Shown here piece by piece: positions 1-7,850 of a stretch of DNA of 64,000 nucleotides (position 1 is its first letter; each line of letters begins with the position of its first letter). Source of the DNA: Lewinellaceae bacterium (GTDB taxonomy: Bacteria; Bacteroidota; Bacteroidia; Chitinophagales; Saprospiraceae). The notes under the pieces are model-generated. The model saw only the letters and a list, made by a program, of their open reading frames with translations, searched no databases and had not been told where the DNA came from. The stretch is taken from the NCBI GenBank assembly GCA_020636355.1, contig JACJYB010000008.1:1-64000 (forward strand), in the 5' to 3' direction. The position numbers were made by a program, and so were the translations under genes.

Positions 1-211
1 CTATGTCAAAACCAACAAACCCTATTTTGATATAACGGTAGATAAATTCGAAGCATCCAATGACATGGCCTATGTCCTGTATCATTACCGCGAAACCTTT
101 ACGGACATCGCCAGCGGTGAATATTCCGTCGATGTAAAGCATTCCGCCATTCAGGTATTGCGAAAAAATACTGAAGGCATCTGGAAATGTGTGGTCATGA
201 AATTCACCTGA
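1..211 (+). CDS. NTF2-like (DUF4440/SnoaL-type) protein, 3' fragment
   Basis: The first 70 codons visible (in frame from base 2) are the C-terminal end of a protein whose start lies outside the window. The alternating hydrophobic/charged strands and the ending IWKCVVMKFT resemble the last beta-strands of DUF4440/SnoaL-type NTF2-like domains, in which a W-K pair before the final strand is common. The following ORF has the same type of fold, so the two may be a tandem pair. Function cannot be given: NTF2-like domains include both enzymes and ligand-binding proteins, and no catalytic residue can be assigned from this fragment. Confidence 0.55.
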   Translation, partial: YVKTNKPYFDITVDKFEASNDMAYVLYHYRETFTDIASGEYSVDVKHSAIQVLRKNTEGIWKCVVMKFT

Positions 212-250
212 AGCGAGAGACATTTTCTGTTCATATTAAATTCTTTCAAA

Positions 251-709
251 ATGCACCTACACCACCAAGCAGGCATTGCAAAAATGAGTTGCCTGATGTT
301 GTTCCTGATGATGGTTTCATGGGCTACAGCTCAGGATGACCGGCAACAAATCCACAATATCCGGGAAGCATCCAATCAAGCGCTGCAATCCTACGACCAC
401 GAAAAAGTGCTCTCCTTTTTAACCGATGATGCCCTGACCACCGTCAGCAATGGAACGCTATTATCCGGTAAAGAAGCTCTGCGTAAGTTCATCCTGGCTG
501 CCGGCAACAATAAAATGTACTGGATCCGGACACCCGTTACTGTGGAGATCAACCAGCGCTTGGGACTGGCCTGGGAAAATGGAGCCTGGAAAGGATACGA
601 TCCGGAAAAAGGCAAAGATCCGGTTGTTGGGGGAAACTATGCCGCCATGTGGACTAAAGCCTCTGGTCAGTGGCTGATCAAATCGCAATTATTTGTGGCT
701 CTGGAATAA
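251..709 (+). CDS. Secreted NTF2-like (DUF4440-type) protein
   Basis: A 152-residue protein with a hydrophobic N-terminal signal segment (about residues 12-27, ending SWATAQ) and one NTF2-like domain. Typical features are an early helix (IREASNQALQSYD), the stretch VLSFLTDDALTTVSNG, and a C-terminal WTKASGQWLIKSQLF, which matches the W-x-I/V-x-S/H final strand of DUF4440 proteins. Export to the periplasm or cell surface is inferred from the signal peptide. An internal ATG at 284 would also give a signal peptide but without a basic residue before the hydrophobic core, so the longer start is preferred. It follows another NTF2-like ORF by about 40 bases and may be co-transcribed with it. The substrate or ligand is unknown. 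Confidence 0.7.
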   Translation: MHLHHQAGIAKMSCLMLFLMMVSWATAQDDRQQIHNIREASNQALQSYDHEKVLSFLTDDALTTVSNGTLLSGKEALRKFILAAGNNKMYWIRTPVTVEINQRLGLAWENGAWKGYDPEKGKDPVVGGNYAAMWTKASGQWLIKSQLFVALE

Positions 710-764
710 TACTTATCCGGCAAGGTAGGTGATCCAGTTTCGGAGGGAAGGTTTATTTTAAGAC

Positions 765-1472
765 ATGATTCGATTAATCCATCACATTCGTCGCCAATTA
801 ATTGGTTCCGGAAAGGTCCGCAGGTACCTGGTCTACGCAGCCGGTGAAATCGTACTCGTGGTTATTGGTATTCTCATCGCATTACAGATCAACAGCTGGA
901 ACGCAGATAAAAAAACACATACTGACCTGATCTTTTTACTGGAGAATCTAAAAATTGACCTGCAAAACGATCTTAAACAAATCACCTATGTCATCGATCA
1001 GCAATCTTCCCGCGCTCAGGCCATAGATCGCATAACCCTCCATGATCCCAAATTCGAAACCACGCTGGATTCCGTGAAATACCTCAATACCGGCAATAAC
1101 CCTGGCTTTTTTCCGGCAATCGGTGCCTACCAGTCCGCCAGCAATTCCGGATTACTGGACCAGTTAAACAATCAGGAACTGAAAAATGCCATCTACAGTT
1201 TGTACGAGTCCGATTATCCCAGACTCCGATATAACGGTGAAATTCTTGATAACAGAAACGACCGGGTCGAATGGGGGATCCGGGCCCTGGTAGACTACGG
1301 AAAAACCGGCTTAAATGTGGATAAAGACCTATTGAAAAACCAGGACCTGCTCGATCAAATGAGTTATGCGAACCGGTTTGCCAAAATTTACACCAACCGG
1401 GCCAAAACCATCCGAGACGCCATTCAAGAGACCCTGAAATTGATTGATTCCGAACTTAACCACTTAAATTAG
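765..1472 (+). CDS. DUF6090 family membrane protein, array member 1
   Basis: First of ten consecutive paralogues. Seen: a basic amphipathic N-terminus (residues 1-25, rich in Arg and His), one membrane helix (about 27-45, GEIVLVVIGILIALQI) followed by the family signature, here QINSWN instead of QINNWN, then a mainly helical, charged C-terminal region of about 185 residues. A second conserved segment at about residues 120-148 (AYQSASNSG...LKNAIYSLYE) recurs in most paralogues. Length 235 aa is normal for DUF6090. The family is uncharacterised; by the positive-inside rule the basic N-terminus should be cytoplasmic and the C-terminal part periplasmic, which is inference. The stop is 3 bases before the next start, so the gene probably heads an operon; no convincing promoter was found in the 55 bases upstream. 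Confidence 0.85.
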   Translation: MIRLIHHIRRQLIGSGKVRRYLVYAAGEIVLVVIGILIALQINSWNADKKTHTDLIFLLENLKIDLQNDLKQITYVIDQQSSRAQAIDRITLHDPKFETTLDSVKYLNTGNNPGFFPAIGAYQSASNSGLLDQLNNQELKNAIYSLYESDYPRLRYNGEILDNRNDRVEWGIRALVDYGKTGLNVDKDLLKNQDLLDQMSYANRFAKIYTNRAKTIRDAIQETLKLIDSELNHLN

Positions 1473-1475
1473 TTC

Positions 1476-2195
1476 ATGGTCCAGTTTTTTCGCAACATTC
1501 GCCGCCGTCTCATCGAATCCGGCCGGGTCCGCAGGTACCTGGCCTATGCCTCGGGGGAGATCCTTCTCGTTGTCATCGGAATTCTCATTGCCATGCAGAT
1601 CAATAACTGGAATGAAGACCGGAAATTATCCCTTGCCCTGGATTCCTCGTTGTGGGAAGTCAGGGAGGATTTGATCCAGGACACCATGGAGTTAAACCGG
1701 ATGATCATAATTCGAAAAATCGATTTCGAAGCGCAAAAAAAAGTGATCGCGGTCCTGGAAGGAAACCAACCTCAGACTAATACCTTATATGCTGACTTAG
1801 CCAGGGTTATGCTGAGGCGTAATGTTACACTCATTCGCAATGGGTTTGATCTGATTAATGAAATCGGGTTGAGTAAGCTGAGCAATATATCGCTACGAAA
1901 TGCCCTGGTGGTCTACTACAATAAAAATCAGGTTGATGTTGCCAATGAGGTTAGCGATGACAACTATGAATTTGAGAATGTTTGGCTTCCCTATGTACGG
2001 GAGCATTTTCGGGAATGGGACTTTGATGAAATAGCCATCCCCGTCGAGGATTCATTTATTCTAATGGATACCTATTTATTGACTACTTTAAAAACGAATA
2101 TGAATAATTTAAATGGTACGCTGAATGCGCTCGAAACAGCCTATTCCTCTGCCAGCCGGCTTATTCAATCCATTGAAGCAGAAATCCATCCATGA
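1476..2195 (+). CDS. DUF6090 family membrane protein, array member 2
   Basis: A 239-residue paralogue with the N-terminal block FRNIRRRLIESGRVRRYLAYA, a membrane helix at about 28-46 (GEILLVVIGILIAMQI) and NNWNEDRK. The C-terminal region shares only the loose middle segment (about 121-148, NGFDLINEIGLSKLSNISLRNALVVYY) with its neighbours and otherwise diverges; it is strongly helical and probably coiled-coil. Its last four bases (ATGA) overlap the start of member 3, a classical translational coupling arrangement. No enzymatic motif was seen. The function is unknown for the family. Confidence 0.85.
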   Translation: MVQFFRNIRRRLIESGRVRRYLAYASGEILLVVIGILIAMQINNWNEDRKLSLALDSSLWEVREDLIQDTMELNRMIIIRKIDFEAQKKVIAVLEGNQPQTNTLYADLARVMLRRNVTLIRNGFDLINEIGLSKLSNISLRNALVVYYNKNQVDVANEVSDDNYEFENVWLPYVREHFREWDFDEIAIPVEDSFILMDTYLLTTLKTNMNNLNGTLNALETAYSSASRLIQSIEAEIHP

Positions 2196-2887
2196 TCCAA
2201 CTCTTCCGGAAAATTCGTCGCAGCCTTATTGAATCCGGCCGGGTCCGCAGGTACTTTACGTACGCTATTGGAGAAATCGTCCTGGTCGTCATTGGCATCC
2301 TGATCGCCCTGCAGATCAATAACTGGAATGAAGGAAGAAAGGAACGGATAATCGAACAAAAGACACTTCATGAATTACGGGTAAACCTAAACTTCAATGT
2401 CAGGAGTATTGATGGTTTTGCTGAGGAGCAAAAAGGGCTTGTTGAAGATCTTGAAAAGATGATCCGGTACCTGGATGCCGGCCTGCCCTATCATGACTCG
2501 TTGATGCAGTTAAGAACCGGCTTATTCTGGCTGGAGCAATTGGCTCTATCCAAATCCACCTATGAAACTTTAAAAAACCGGGGCATCGAAATTATCAGTG
2601 ACGATTCCCTGCGTCTTCAGATCGTGGATCTGCATGAAAACGACTACCAAAATTTCACGACCCTGATCGAAGCGGTCGGTCTGGCATTTTATACCGAGCG
2701 CGCCAGCCCGCTGGCTCGCCAGTTTGGCACGCTCAAGAATATGTGGAAGGAACCGGAATTTTATTATTACCTCAGTAACAAAGTAGGGTGGAAAAAAGAT
2801 CTGATCGGAAGCGCCATGCAGCTTAAAATCAATTCCCTGGGACTGATCGAACATATTGATGCTACCATAAATAAGATGAACCAATAA
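2192..2887 (+). CDS. DUF6090 family membrane protein, array member 3
   Basis: A 231-residue paralogue starting inside the stop region of member 2 (4-base overlap) and ending with a TAATG overlap with member 4. It has the N-terminal block IRRSLIESGRVRRYFTYA, one membrane helix (about 28-46, GEIVLVVIGILIALQI) and the signature NNWNEGRK. The middle motif is well kept (about 122-150: STYETLKNRGIEIISDDSLRLQIVDLHE). A 26-base stretch coding GILIALQI(N) is identical in members 3, 4 and 8, including third codon positions. The C-terminal region carries no recognised domain. Confidence 0.85.
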   Translation: MIQLFRKIRRSLIESGRVRRYFTYAIGEIVLVVIGILIALQINNWNEGRKERIIEQKTLHELRVNLNFNVRSIDGFAEEQKGLVEDLEKMIRYLDAGLPYHDSLMQLRTGLFWLEQLALSKSTYETLKNRGIEIISDDSLRLQIVDLHENDYQNFTTLIEAVGLAFYTERASPLARQFGTLKNMWKEPEFYYYLSNKVGWKKDLIGSAMQLKINSLGLIEHIDATINKMNQ

Positions 2888-3705
2888 TGATCAAACTTTT
2901 CCGAAACATTCGCCATCGTCTCCTCGAATCCGGCAGTCTCCAAAAACCTGCCTCGCCGGCTGGCAGGTACCTGGTTTATGCTGCAGGAGAAATTGTCCTG
3001 GTCGTAATCGGCATCCTGATCGCCCTGCAGATCAACAACTGGAATGAAGAACGCAAGATCAACCAGAGTCTCCAGGTGTACCTGCAAAACCTCAAAGAAA
3101 ACATCGAAAGCGACCGGTCCAAGATGGACCTCATCAAGACTTCCGCACTATTCCGGTATCACTCCGGACAATATCTTCTCCGTCTGGCCGGAACCAAGCT
3201 TTATGATCCGGCACCAGATGGCCACATCAACTATCCCTGGGAACCTAATAGAATCTGGAACGACACGCTGCCGACAGGTTACAACAAGGCATTTATCGGA
3301 CTGGCATTTTTGTGGACCCACCGTATTTTGATCGGTAATCTGAACACCGGGACTGTAGAGGAACTTAAAAATACCGGCCTATTTTCCCATCTAAACAAAT
3401 CCTTAAAAGACAGCCTGAATGCCTACTATGCGGACTGGGATTTCCGGTTTGGGACCCATTCACAAGAAACCATTCATAACGGAATTCAGGACTGGCAAAG
3501 ATCTCTGCGCAAAGTGGGTATCCTGAATTCCGATCCGTTTGTTATCGATGATCCGGTGCAGTTGCTGCGGGAAGATCCCGAACGGATCGGTTTATTACGA
3601 TTTCTGGCAGGGGTCGCCAGCTGGCATTTGACAAGTGCCGATATTATGCTACGCGAAGCCGATAACCTGATTAAAGAGATCGAAAAATACGAGCAAAAAC
3701 TATGA
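2887..3705 (+). CDS. DUF6090 family membrane protein, array member 4 (with palindromic insert)
   Basis: A 272-residue paralogue. Its N-terminal block IRHRLLESGS is followed by an in-frame insertion encoding LQKPASPAG before RYLVYAAGEIVLVV; most paralogues go directly from SGRVR to RYL. The inserted DNA is a GC-rich hairpin (see the repeat at 2946). Membrane helix at about 36-53, then NNWNEERK. The C-terminal region is longer than in most members and includes a Pro/Trp-rich loop (about 98-123) before the middle motif (about 151-178, GTVEELKNTGLFSHLNKSL). It starts one base inside the stop of member 3 (TAATG) and overlaps member 5 by 4 bases. Unknown function. Confidence 0.85.
   Translation: MIKLFRNIRHRLLESGSLQKPASPAGRYLVYAAGEIVLVVIGILIALQINNWNEERKINQSLQVYLQNLKENIESDRSKMDLIKTSALFRYHSGQYLLRLAGTKLYDPAPDGHINYPWEPNRIWNDTLPTGYNKAFIGLAFLWTHRILIGNLNTGTVEELKNTGLFSHLNKSLKDSLNAYYADWDFRFGTHSQETIHNGIQDWQRSLRKVGILNSDPFVIDDPVQLLREDPERIGLLRFLAGVASWHLTSADIMLREADNLIKEIEKYEQKL
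2946..2968. repeat. GC-rich palindrome inserted in frame in DUF6090 member 4
   Basis: A perfect 7-base inverted repeat (ACCTGCC / GGCAGGT) around a 9-base GC-rich loop. It lies exactly where member 4 has extra residues compared with eight of the ten paralogues, and the same hairpin (CCTGCC-tcgcc-GGCAGG) is at the same codon position in member 7. The insert keeps the reading frame and is translated as KPASPAG. It looks like a small palindromic element of the REP or coding-repeat type; the shared position could also reflect duplication of one gene already carrying it. Confidence 0.6.
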
Positions 3706-4460
3706 TCCGATTTATCCGCCGCATTCGGCATCAACTCCTTGATTCGGGAAGAATAACCCGATACCTGGCCTATGCAGGAGGAGAGATTATCCTGGTCGTG
3801 ATCGGTATTCTGATTGCCTTACAAATCAATAACTGGAATGAATCGCGAAAAGACCGGAAATCCGAAGTACAAATTCTCTCTGCAATCCTGGAAAATCTGT
3901 CCGAGGATAAAGCAAACCTCAATATTTCAATAAATTCCTTTGAGGCCAATAAAAGATATATCGCAAGGTTTTATGAGACTCCACGGTTGCCGGATGACAG
4001 TGTGGCCTATTTATTTACCCAGGCTTATCTGATTAATGACTTCAGACCCATTCAGTCGGCCTATGAACTGAGCATCAGCAGTGGGAAAATGGACCTGATC
4101 AGGGATAAAAAATTAACTCAAATGATCCAGCGGTTATACACGCTGGACTACGAAGCGGATGCTATTAATTTGGAAATCCTGAAAGAATACCACACGCAAA
4201 TGAGGCACCTCACCGATCGTTATGATGCATTGGATTTTGGAGAAATCCGTGGAGGTGTTGACCTGGGTCTGCGCTCCATGCAGATGCCATTTAACAACGA
4301 AAATGTGTGGAAAGTTTTATCCGACAAAGAGGCCATTCGCATGAATAAACAATATCGATTCAACCTGAACATGATTGTTGCGCTTTATCGGGGCATGCTC
4401 GCGTCAAGGGACCAGGTCGAGTTGGCGATCAAACAATATCTATCTACTCGAAAAATTTAA
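3702..4460 (+). CDS. DUF6090 family membrane protein, array member 5
   Basis: A 252-residue paralogue overlapping member 4 by the four bases ATGA. N-terminal block IRHQLLDSGRITRYLAYA, membrane helix about 28-46 (GEIILVVIGILIALQI), signature NNWNESRK. The middle motif (about 118-146, SAYELSISSGKMDLIRDKKLTQMIQRLY) matches the family pattern of an SG pair followed by a hydrophobic/polar helix. The C-terminal part ends with a basic SRDQVELAIKQYLSTRKI. No known catalytic motif. The next ATG used lies 7 bases after the stop. Confidence 0.85.
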   Translation: MIRFIRRIRHQLLDSGRITRYLAYAGGEIILVVIGILIALQINNWNESRKDRKSEVQILSAILENLSEDKANLNISINSFEANKRYIARFYETPRLPDDSVAYLFTQAYLINDFRPIQSAYELSISSGKMDLIRDKKLTQMIQRLYTLDYEADAINLEILKEYHTQMRHLTDRYDALDFGEIRGGVDLGLRSMQMPFNNENVWKVLSDKEAIRMNKQYRFNLNMIVALYRGMLASRDQVELAIKQYLSTRKI

Positions 4461-4467
4461 TTTGCTT

Positions 4468-5229
4468 ATGCTCCGATTTTTTTCAGGTATGCGAAATGAT
4501 TTGTTAAACACCGGTCGTTTACGTAAATACTTAACTTATGCCTTGGGAGAGATCATTCTGGTGATGATCGGGATCCTGCTTGCGTTGCAAGTTAATAACT
4601 GGAATGAGGCCCGGAAAAATAAAACCGCAGAGCTAAAAGCATTAAAAGATCTTCGTAAAGAATTTGCCGGCAATCAGGCTACTTTCCAGGAGCATCTGCA
4701 TTACAAAAAAGAAAAAGAGCTGCTATGGAATGAATTCATCCACAAGCTCTCCGATAAAAACGTGCCCGAAGCTGTGAAGCCCAAAAGACGGATCGACCCT
4801 GGTTCTATTACCTGGAATCCATCCTTTGGTACGCTTAATTCGTTGTTGCACTCCGGCAATATTGACCACCTTGAAAATGATTCGCTCAAGGTTGCATTGA
4901 CTAATTGGGAAGGTATCCTGGAGGACTTTATGGAAGATGAACGCATCCACCTTGATTTCACCAGGGATCGCTTGTCCACTTATCCGGTTCCCCGGCCGCT
5001 CCTTGAAATAGAAGGTACCAAGCGCACTCCCCACTTTTTGTTTCAGGACGAAGAAGAACTGGACCAGTTGTTTCAGCAAGCCTTCCGGGATATTAATTTT
5101 CAAAATCTTATGATCGAAAATCTCTATTGGCTAAACAGCACCATCGAAGAATCCGCTCCACTGCATGAGTCTTTTAACCTGATCCTCCGTCATCTGGATA
5201 CGGAAATAAAAAAATTGGAAAACCGGTAA
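4468..5229 (+). CDS. DUF6090 family membrane protein, array member 6
   Basis: A 253-residue paralogue. The open frame extends upstream to 4375 inside member 5, but only the ATG at 4468 gives the family N-terminus (MLRFFSGMRNDLLNTGRLRKYLTYA), so that start is chosen. Membrane helix about 29-46 (GEIILVMIGILLALQV) and NNWNEARK. The middle motif is at about 120-148 (GTLNSLLHSGNIDHLENDSLKVALTNWE). The C-terminal region is highly charged and helical. It ends 6 bases before member 7. Function unknown; the array context suggests co-expression with its neighbours. Confidence 0.85.
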   Translation: MLRFFSGMRNDLLNTGRLRKYLTYALGEIILVMIGILLALQVNNWNEARKNKTAELKALKDLRKEFAGNQATFQEHLHYKKEKELLWNEFIHKLSDKNVPEAVKPKRRIDPGSITWNPSFGTLNSLLHSGNIDHLENDSLKVALTNWEGILEDFMEDERIHLDFTRDRLSTYPVPRPLLEIEGTKRTPHFLFQDEEELDQLFQQAFRDINFQNLMIENLYWLNSTIEESAPLHESFNLILRHLDTEIKKLENR

Positions 5230-5235
5230 AAAAAC

Positions 5236-5997
5236 ATGATCAAACTTTTTCGCAACATCCGCCACCGTCTCTTCAAATCCGGCAGTCAGCAAAAACCTGC
5301 CTCGCCGGCAGGCCGGTATCTGGTTTATGCTGCAGGAGAAATTGTCCTTGTCGTGATCGGTATCCTGATTGCCTTACAGATTAATAACTGGAACGAAGAC
5401 AGAAAGGACTTTCAAAAGAGCCACGAAATCCTGATTGAATTACGGGAAAATCTATCTTTTAATATTCAAAAAGCACAAGAAGAAATCGATGCAGAATATG
5501 CCGTCATCCGATCTGTGGATATTATTTCCCGCCAGTTTTTTGAAGGAAAAAAATATGATGATTCACTGGATATCCATTTCCATAATGCGATATGGTGGCC
5601 TAGCGCAAGTTGGAAAATTTCCGGTTATGAAAACTTAAAATCACAAGGAGTAGAGCTTATCCGCTCCAAACTTTTGCGCAGTAACATTATCAATCTTTTT
5701 GAAATAAGTTACAGTGAATTGGCAGAAATCATCCGATCTTCCGAAAATTATGCACAGGCTGCTGCGATGATGACGCAAACGAAATTCAGTTATCAATATA
5801 AACTTGCTGTTGGACAACCGGTAAATTTAGGAAGAGCAAAACCGTTAAATGTCCGTGAACTCCAGCAATCAACCGATCTATATGGCTATCTCAGCTTCTG
5901 GAAATTGTTACGCGTTGAAAGTATACGATTGCGTAAAAATGTGATAGATTATAGTGAAAATCTCATTCATGAAATTGATCTAGAGCTCCAGAAATAA
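5236..5997 (+). CDS. DUF6090 family membrane protein, array member 7 (with palindromic insert)
   Basis: A 253-residue paralogue whose first 60 codons are nearly identical to member 4 (IRHRLFKSGSQQKPASPAGRYLVY), including the in-frame hairpin-encoded insert, while the C-terminal regions of the two are quite different. Membrane helix about 36-53, signature NNWNEDRK, middle motif about 128-156 (GYENLKSQGVELIRSKLLRSNIINLFE). This mosaic pattern suggests a recent duplication or gene conversion limited to the anchor-coding part. The last base overlaps the start of member 8 (TAATG). Confidence 0.85.
   Translation: MIKLFRNIRHRLFKSGSQQKPASPAGRYLVYAAGEIVLVVIGILIALQINNWNEDRKDFQKSHEILIELRENLSFNIQKAQEEIDAEYAVIRSVDIISRQFFEGKKYDDSLDIHFHNAIWWPSASWKISGYENLKSQGVELIRSKLLRSNIINLFEISYSELAEIIRSSENYAQAAAMMTQTKFSYQYKLAVGQPVNLGRAKPLNVRELQQSTDLYGYLSFWKLLRVESIRLRKNVIDYSENLIHEIDLELQK
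5296..5312. repeat. GC-rich palindrome inserted in frame in DUF6090 member 7
   Basis: Inverted repeat CCTGCC / GGCAGG with a 5-base loop, at the codon position equivalent to the palindrome in member 4 (2946). The flanks differ at several bases between the two copies, so the hairpin is either an old shared insertion or has been copied together with the anchor region. Confidence 0.55.
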
Positions 5998-7055
5998 TGC
6001 TAAGAATTTTCCATTCACTTCGTCAGTACTTTTTTCATGCCGGCAAACTCCGCCAATATTTAGGGTATGCCATCGGGGAAATCATCCTGGTGGTCATCGG
6101 CATCCTGATCGCCCTGCAGATCAATAACTGGAACGAAAAACGAAAACAAGAGCAACGATTCCTGGTGACGCTGGAGCAACTTTATACCTCCATCAAGGAG
6201 GATGTGGATCTGGTCCAGAGTTTTGCTATGTTTCAACAGGAACAGATCGACTGGATCGACCAGCTTTTGACAGAACCCGAACGATTTCGTCCGGAACAAC
6301 TGCCTTTCATCCTCTATTACCTGGATACCCATCCGAGATCCTTCAGCTCGGAAACCGATTATTATTTGTCTGCCCTGGAATTTAACCCCAATAACTCCAA
6401 ACAAAATGAATTGGCCAAACAAATTGCCACCTACATCAACAGCCAGGTTTGGGACTATGAAAAAGATGAACAATGGCAACAAATAGCCGTAGGCCCGATA
6501 CTGGAAGAAGCAAACATTCCGAGATATCCCATGTCGTTTTCCTATTCCGCGTTGGGTCATTTTGGACAAGTGGATACATCGTTTTACACCCGGGAAAATA
6601 TCCTTGCCATCCGGGCCTTATTGAATTCCAGGGCATTCAGATCTACACTGCGATCCATGCAATTAATGAAACAAAGCTACAACATTGCTTCCTTTGCCAA
6701 TCAGCAGGAAGACGGCCGCTCCATCCTGAATGCCATACGTAACTATTATCCGGGCATCCGGCTTCGCTATGATGACGTGGGAATCATTGGTAGCGCTTTA
6801 CCGACTGGGTACACAACATCCATCCCTATGCAGCTCACCAATCCCCAAAAAGGCATTTGGGAAATGGATATTGAGCTGGGAGATGGAACCGTCAAATTCC
6901 GTACCCGTAACAGCTGGAACCAGAACTGGGGAGGCCAGGGATTTCCCTCCGGAAATACAGTCATGTATGGTTATGATGTACCGGTAAAGCCCGGAAAATA
7001 TCACATCGTGCTCAACTTAAGTGAGGACACTTATAACTTCTATGAAAAGAATTGA
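5997..7055 (+). CDS. DUF6090 membrane protein with C-terminal SusE/SusF-like domain, array member 8
   Basis: The longest paralogue (352 aa). Residues 1-50 are the usual anchor (LRQYFFHAGKLRQYLGYA, helix GEIILVVIGILIALQI, NNWNEKRK). The helical region that follows lacks the canonical SG middle motif. Residues about 255-352 form an added domain: an IIGSALPTGYTTSIPMQL segment, then KGIWEMDIELGDGTVKFRTR, NSWNQNWGG and a final VKPGKYHIVLNLSEDTYNF strand. This order closely resembles the carbohydrate-binding repeats of SusE/SusF outer-membrane proteins (pattern FKFR-x-N-x-W-x-x-N-x-G...Y-x-I-x-x-D/N). If so, a SUS-type glycan-binding module is held on a membrane anchor. It is one base overlapped with member 7 and 3 bases before member 9. 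Confidence 0.75.
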   Translation: MLRIFHSLRQYFFHAGKLRQYLGYAIGEIILVVIGILIALQINNWNEKRKQEQRFLVTLEQLYTSIKEDVDLVQSFAMFQQEQIDWIDQLLTEPERFRPEQLPFILYYLDTHPRSFSSETDYYLSALEFNPNNSKQNELAKQIATYINSQVWDYEKDEQWQQIAVGPILEEANIPRYPMSFSYSALGHFGQVDTSFYTRENILAIRALLNSRAFRSTLRSMQLMKQSYNIASFANQQEDGRSILNAIRNYYPGIRLRYDDVGIIGSALPTGYTTSIPMQLTNPQKGIWEMDIELGDGTVKFRTRNSWNQNWGGQGFPSGNTVMYGYDVPVKPGKYHIVLNLSEDTYNFYEKN

Positions 7056-7058
7056 ACG

Positions 7059-7811
7059 ATGATTCCAGTCTTTCGTAAAATACGACAGGGGCTTTTTTCG
7101 TCCGGTAAATTCCGAAGCTACCTGGGTTATGCACTGGGAGAAATCATCCTGGTAGTGATCGGAATCCTCATCGCCCTGCAGATCAACAACTGGAATGAGG
7201 ACCATAAGGACCGTCTTAAAGAACAAAAAATACTGGTGAGCCTGCAGGAAGATTTTCGGTATACGCAACATGCCCTGGAGACCTCTCTAAGTATTTACCC
7301 GGAAGAAATTGAACGCCTCGATTCATCCTTGCATTACATCGGAATGCAAGTCTCCGAGCTCACTCCCGAAAGGAAGTTTACTTTATTTTATACCGGCTAT
7401 CGCTCCACAGCGGTAGTGGAAGGCACCCTTAACTCAATCCTTAATACGGATAAATTGGAGTTGATTTCCAATGACACCTTGAAAAATCTCCTAACAGCTT
7501 ACCCCGCCGAAATAAAGAAATTTTTATCCCAGCAAGAAAATGTAAAACGGGTTGTGTTGGAAATCCAACGCCCGATCCTGGAGTCCTATGTTTCGCTCGC
7601 TGAGTTCGGTCTGGGGCAGGATACCAAAGTCAAGGTTATTCCCTCAGATTTTGAGAAGCTGCTAAATAGTCGAAACTACCAAAACGCATTGGTTAACCGG
7701 ATGATCCAAAATCAAAATCTGGTTGCTCAGGCAGAAAAATTCCTGGAAAAAACAAATTCAATTCTAAATTATATCAACCGGGAAGTACAGCGTTTCCCAT
7801 CCATAAATTAG
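7059..7811 (+). CDS. DUF6090 family membrane protein, array member 9
   Basis: A 250-residue paralogue with N-terminal block IRQGLFSSGKFRSYLGYA, membrane helix about 28-46 (GEIILVVIGILIALQI) and NNWNEDHK. The middle motif is at about 121-150 (GTLNSILNTDKLELISNDTLKNLLTAYP), which has the family pattern of hydrophobic residues before IxN-x-x-L. The rest is helical with many Gln and Glu, probably coiled coil. It sits 3 bases after member 8, and 39 bases separate it from member 10, the widest gap in the array. Confidence 0.85.
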   Translation: MIPVFRKIRQGLFSSGKFRSYLGYALGEIILVVIGILIALQINNWNEDHKDRLKEQKILVSLQEDFRYTQHALETSLSIYPEEIERLDSSLHYIGMQVSELTPERKFTLFYTGYRSTAVVEGTLNSILNTDKLELISNDTLKNLLTAYPAEIKKFLSQQENVKRVVLEIQRPILESYVSLAEFGLGQDTKVKVIPSDFEKLLNSRNYQNALVNRMIQNQNLVAQAEKFLEKTNSILNYINREVQRFPSIN

Positions 7812-7850
7812 ATCTGCCAACCCATAATTTTAACCTATATTAACGGATGC

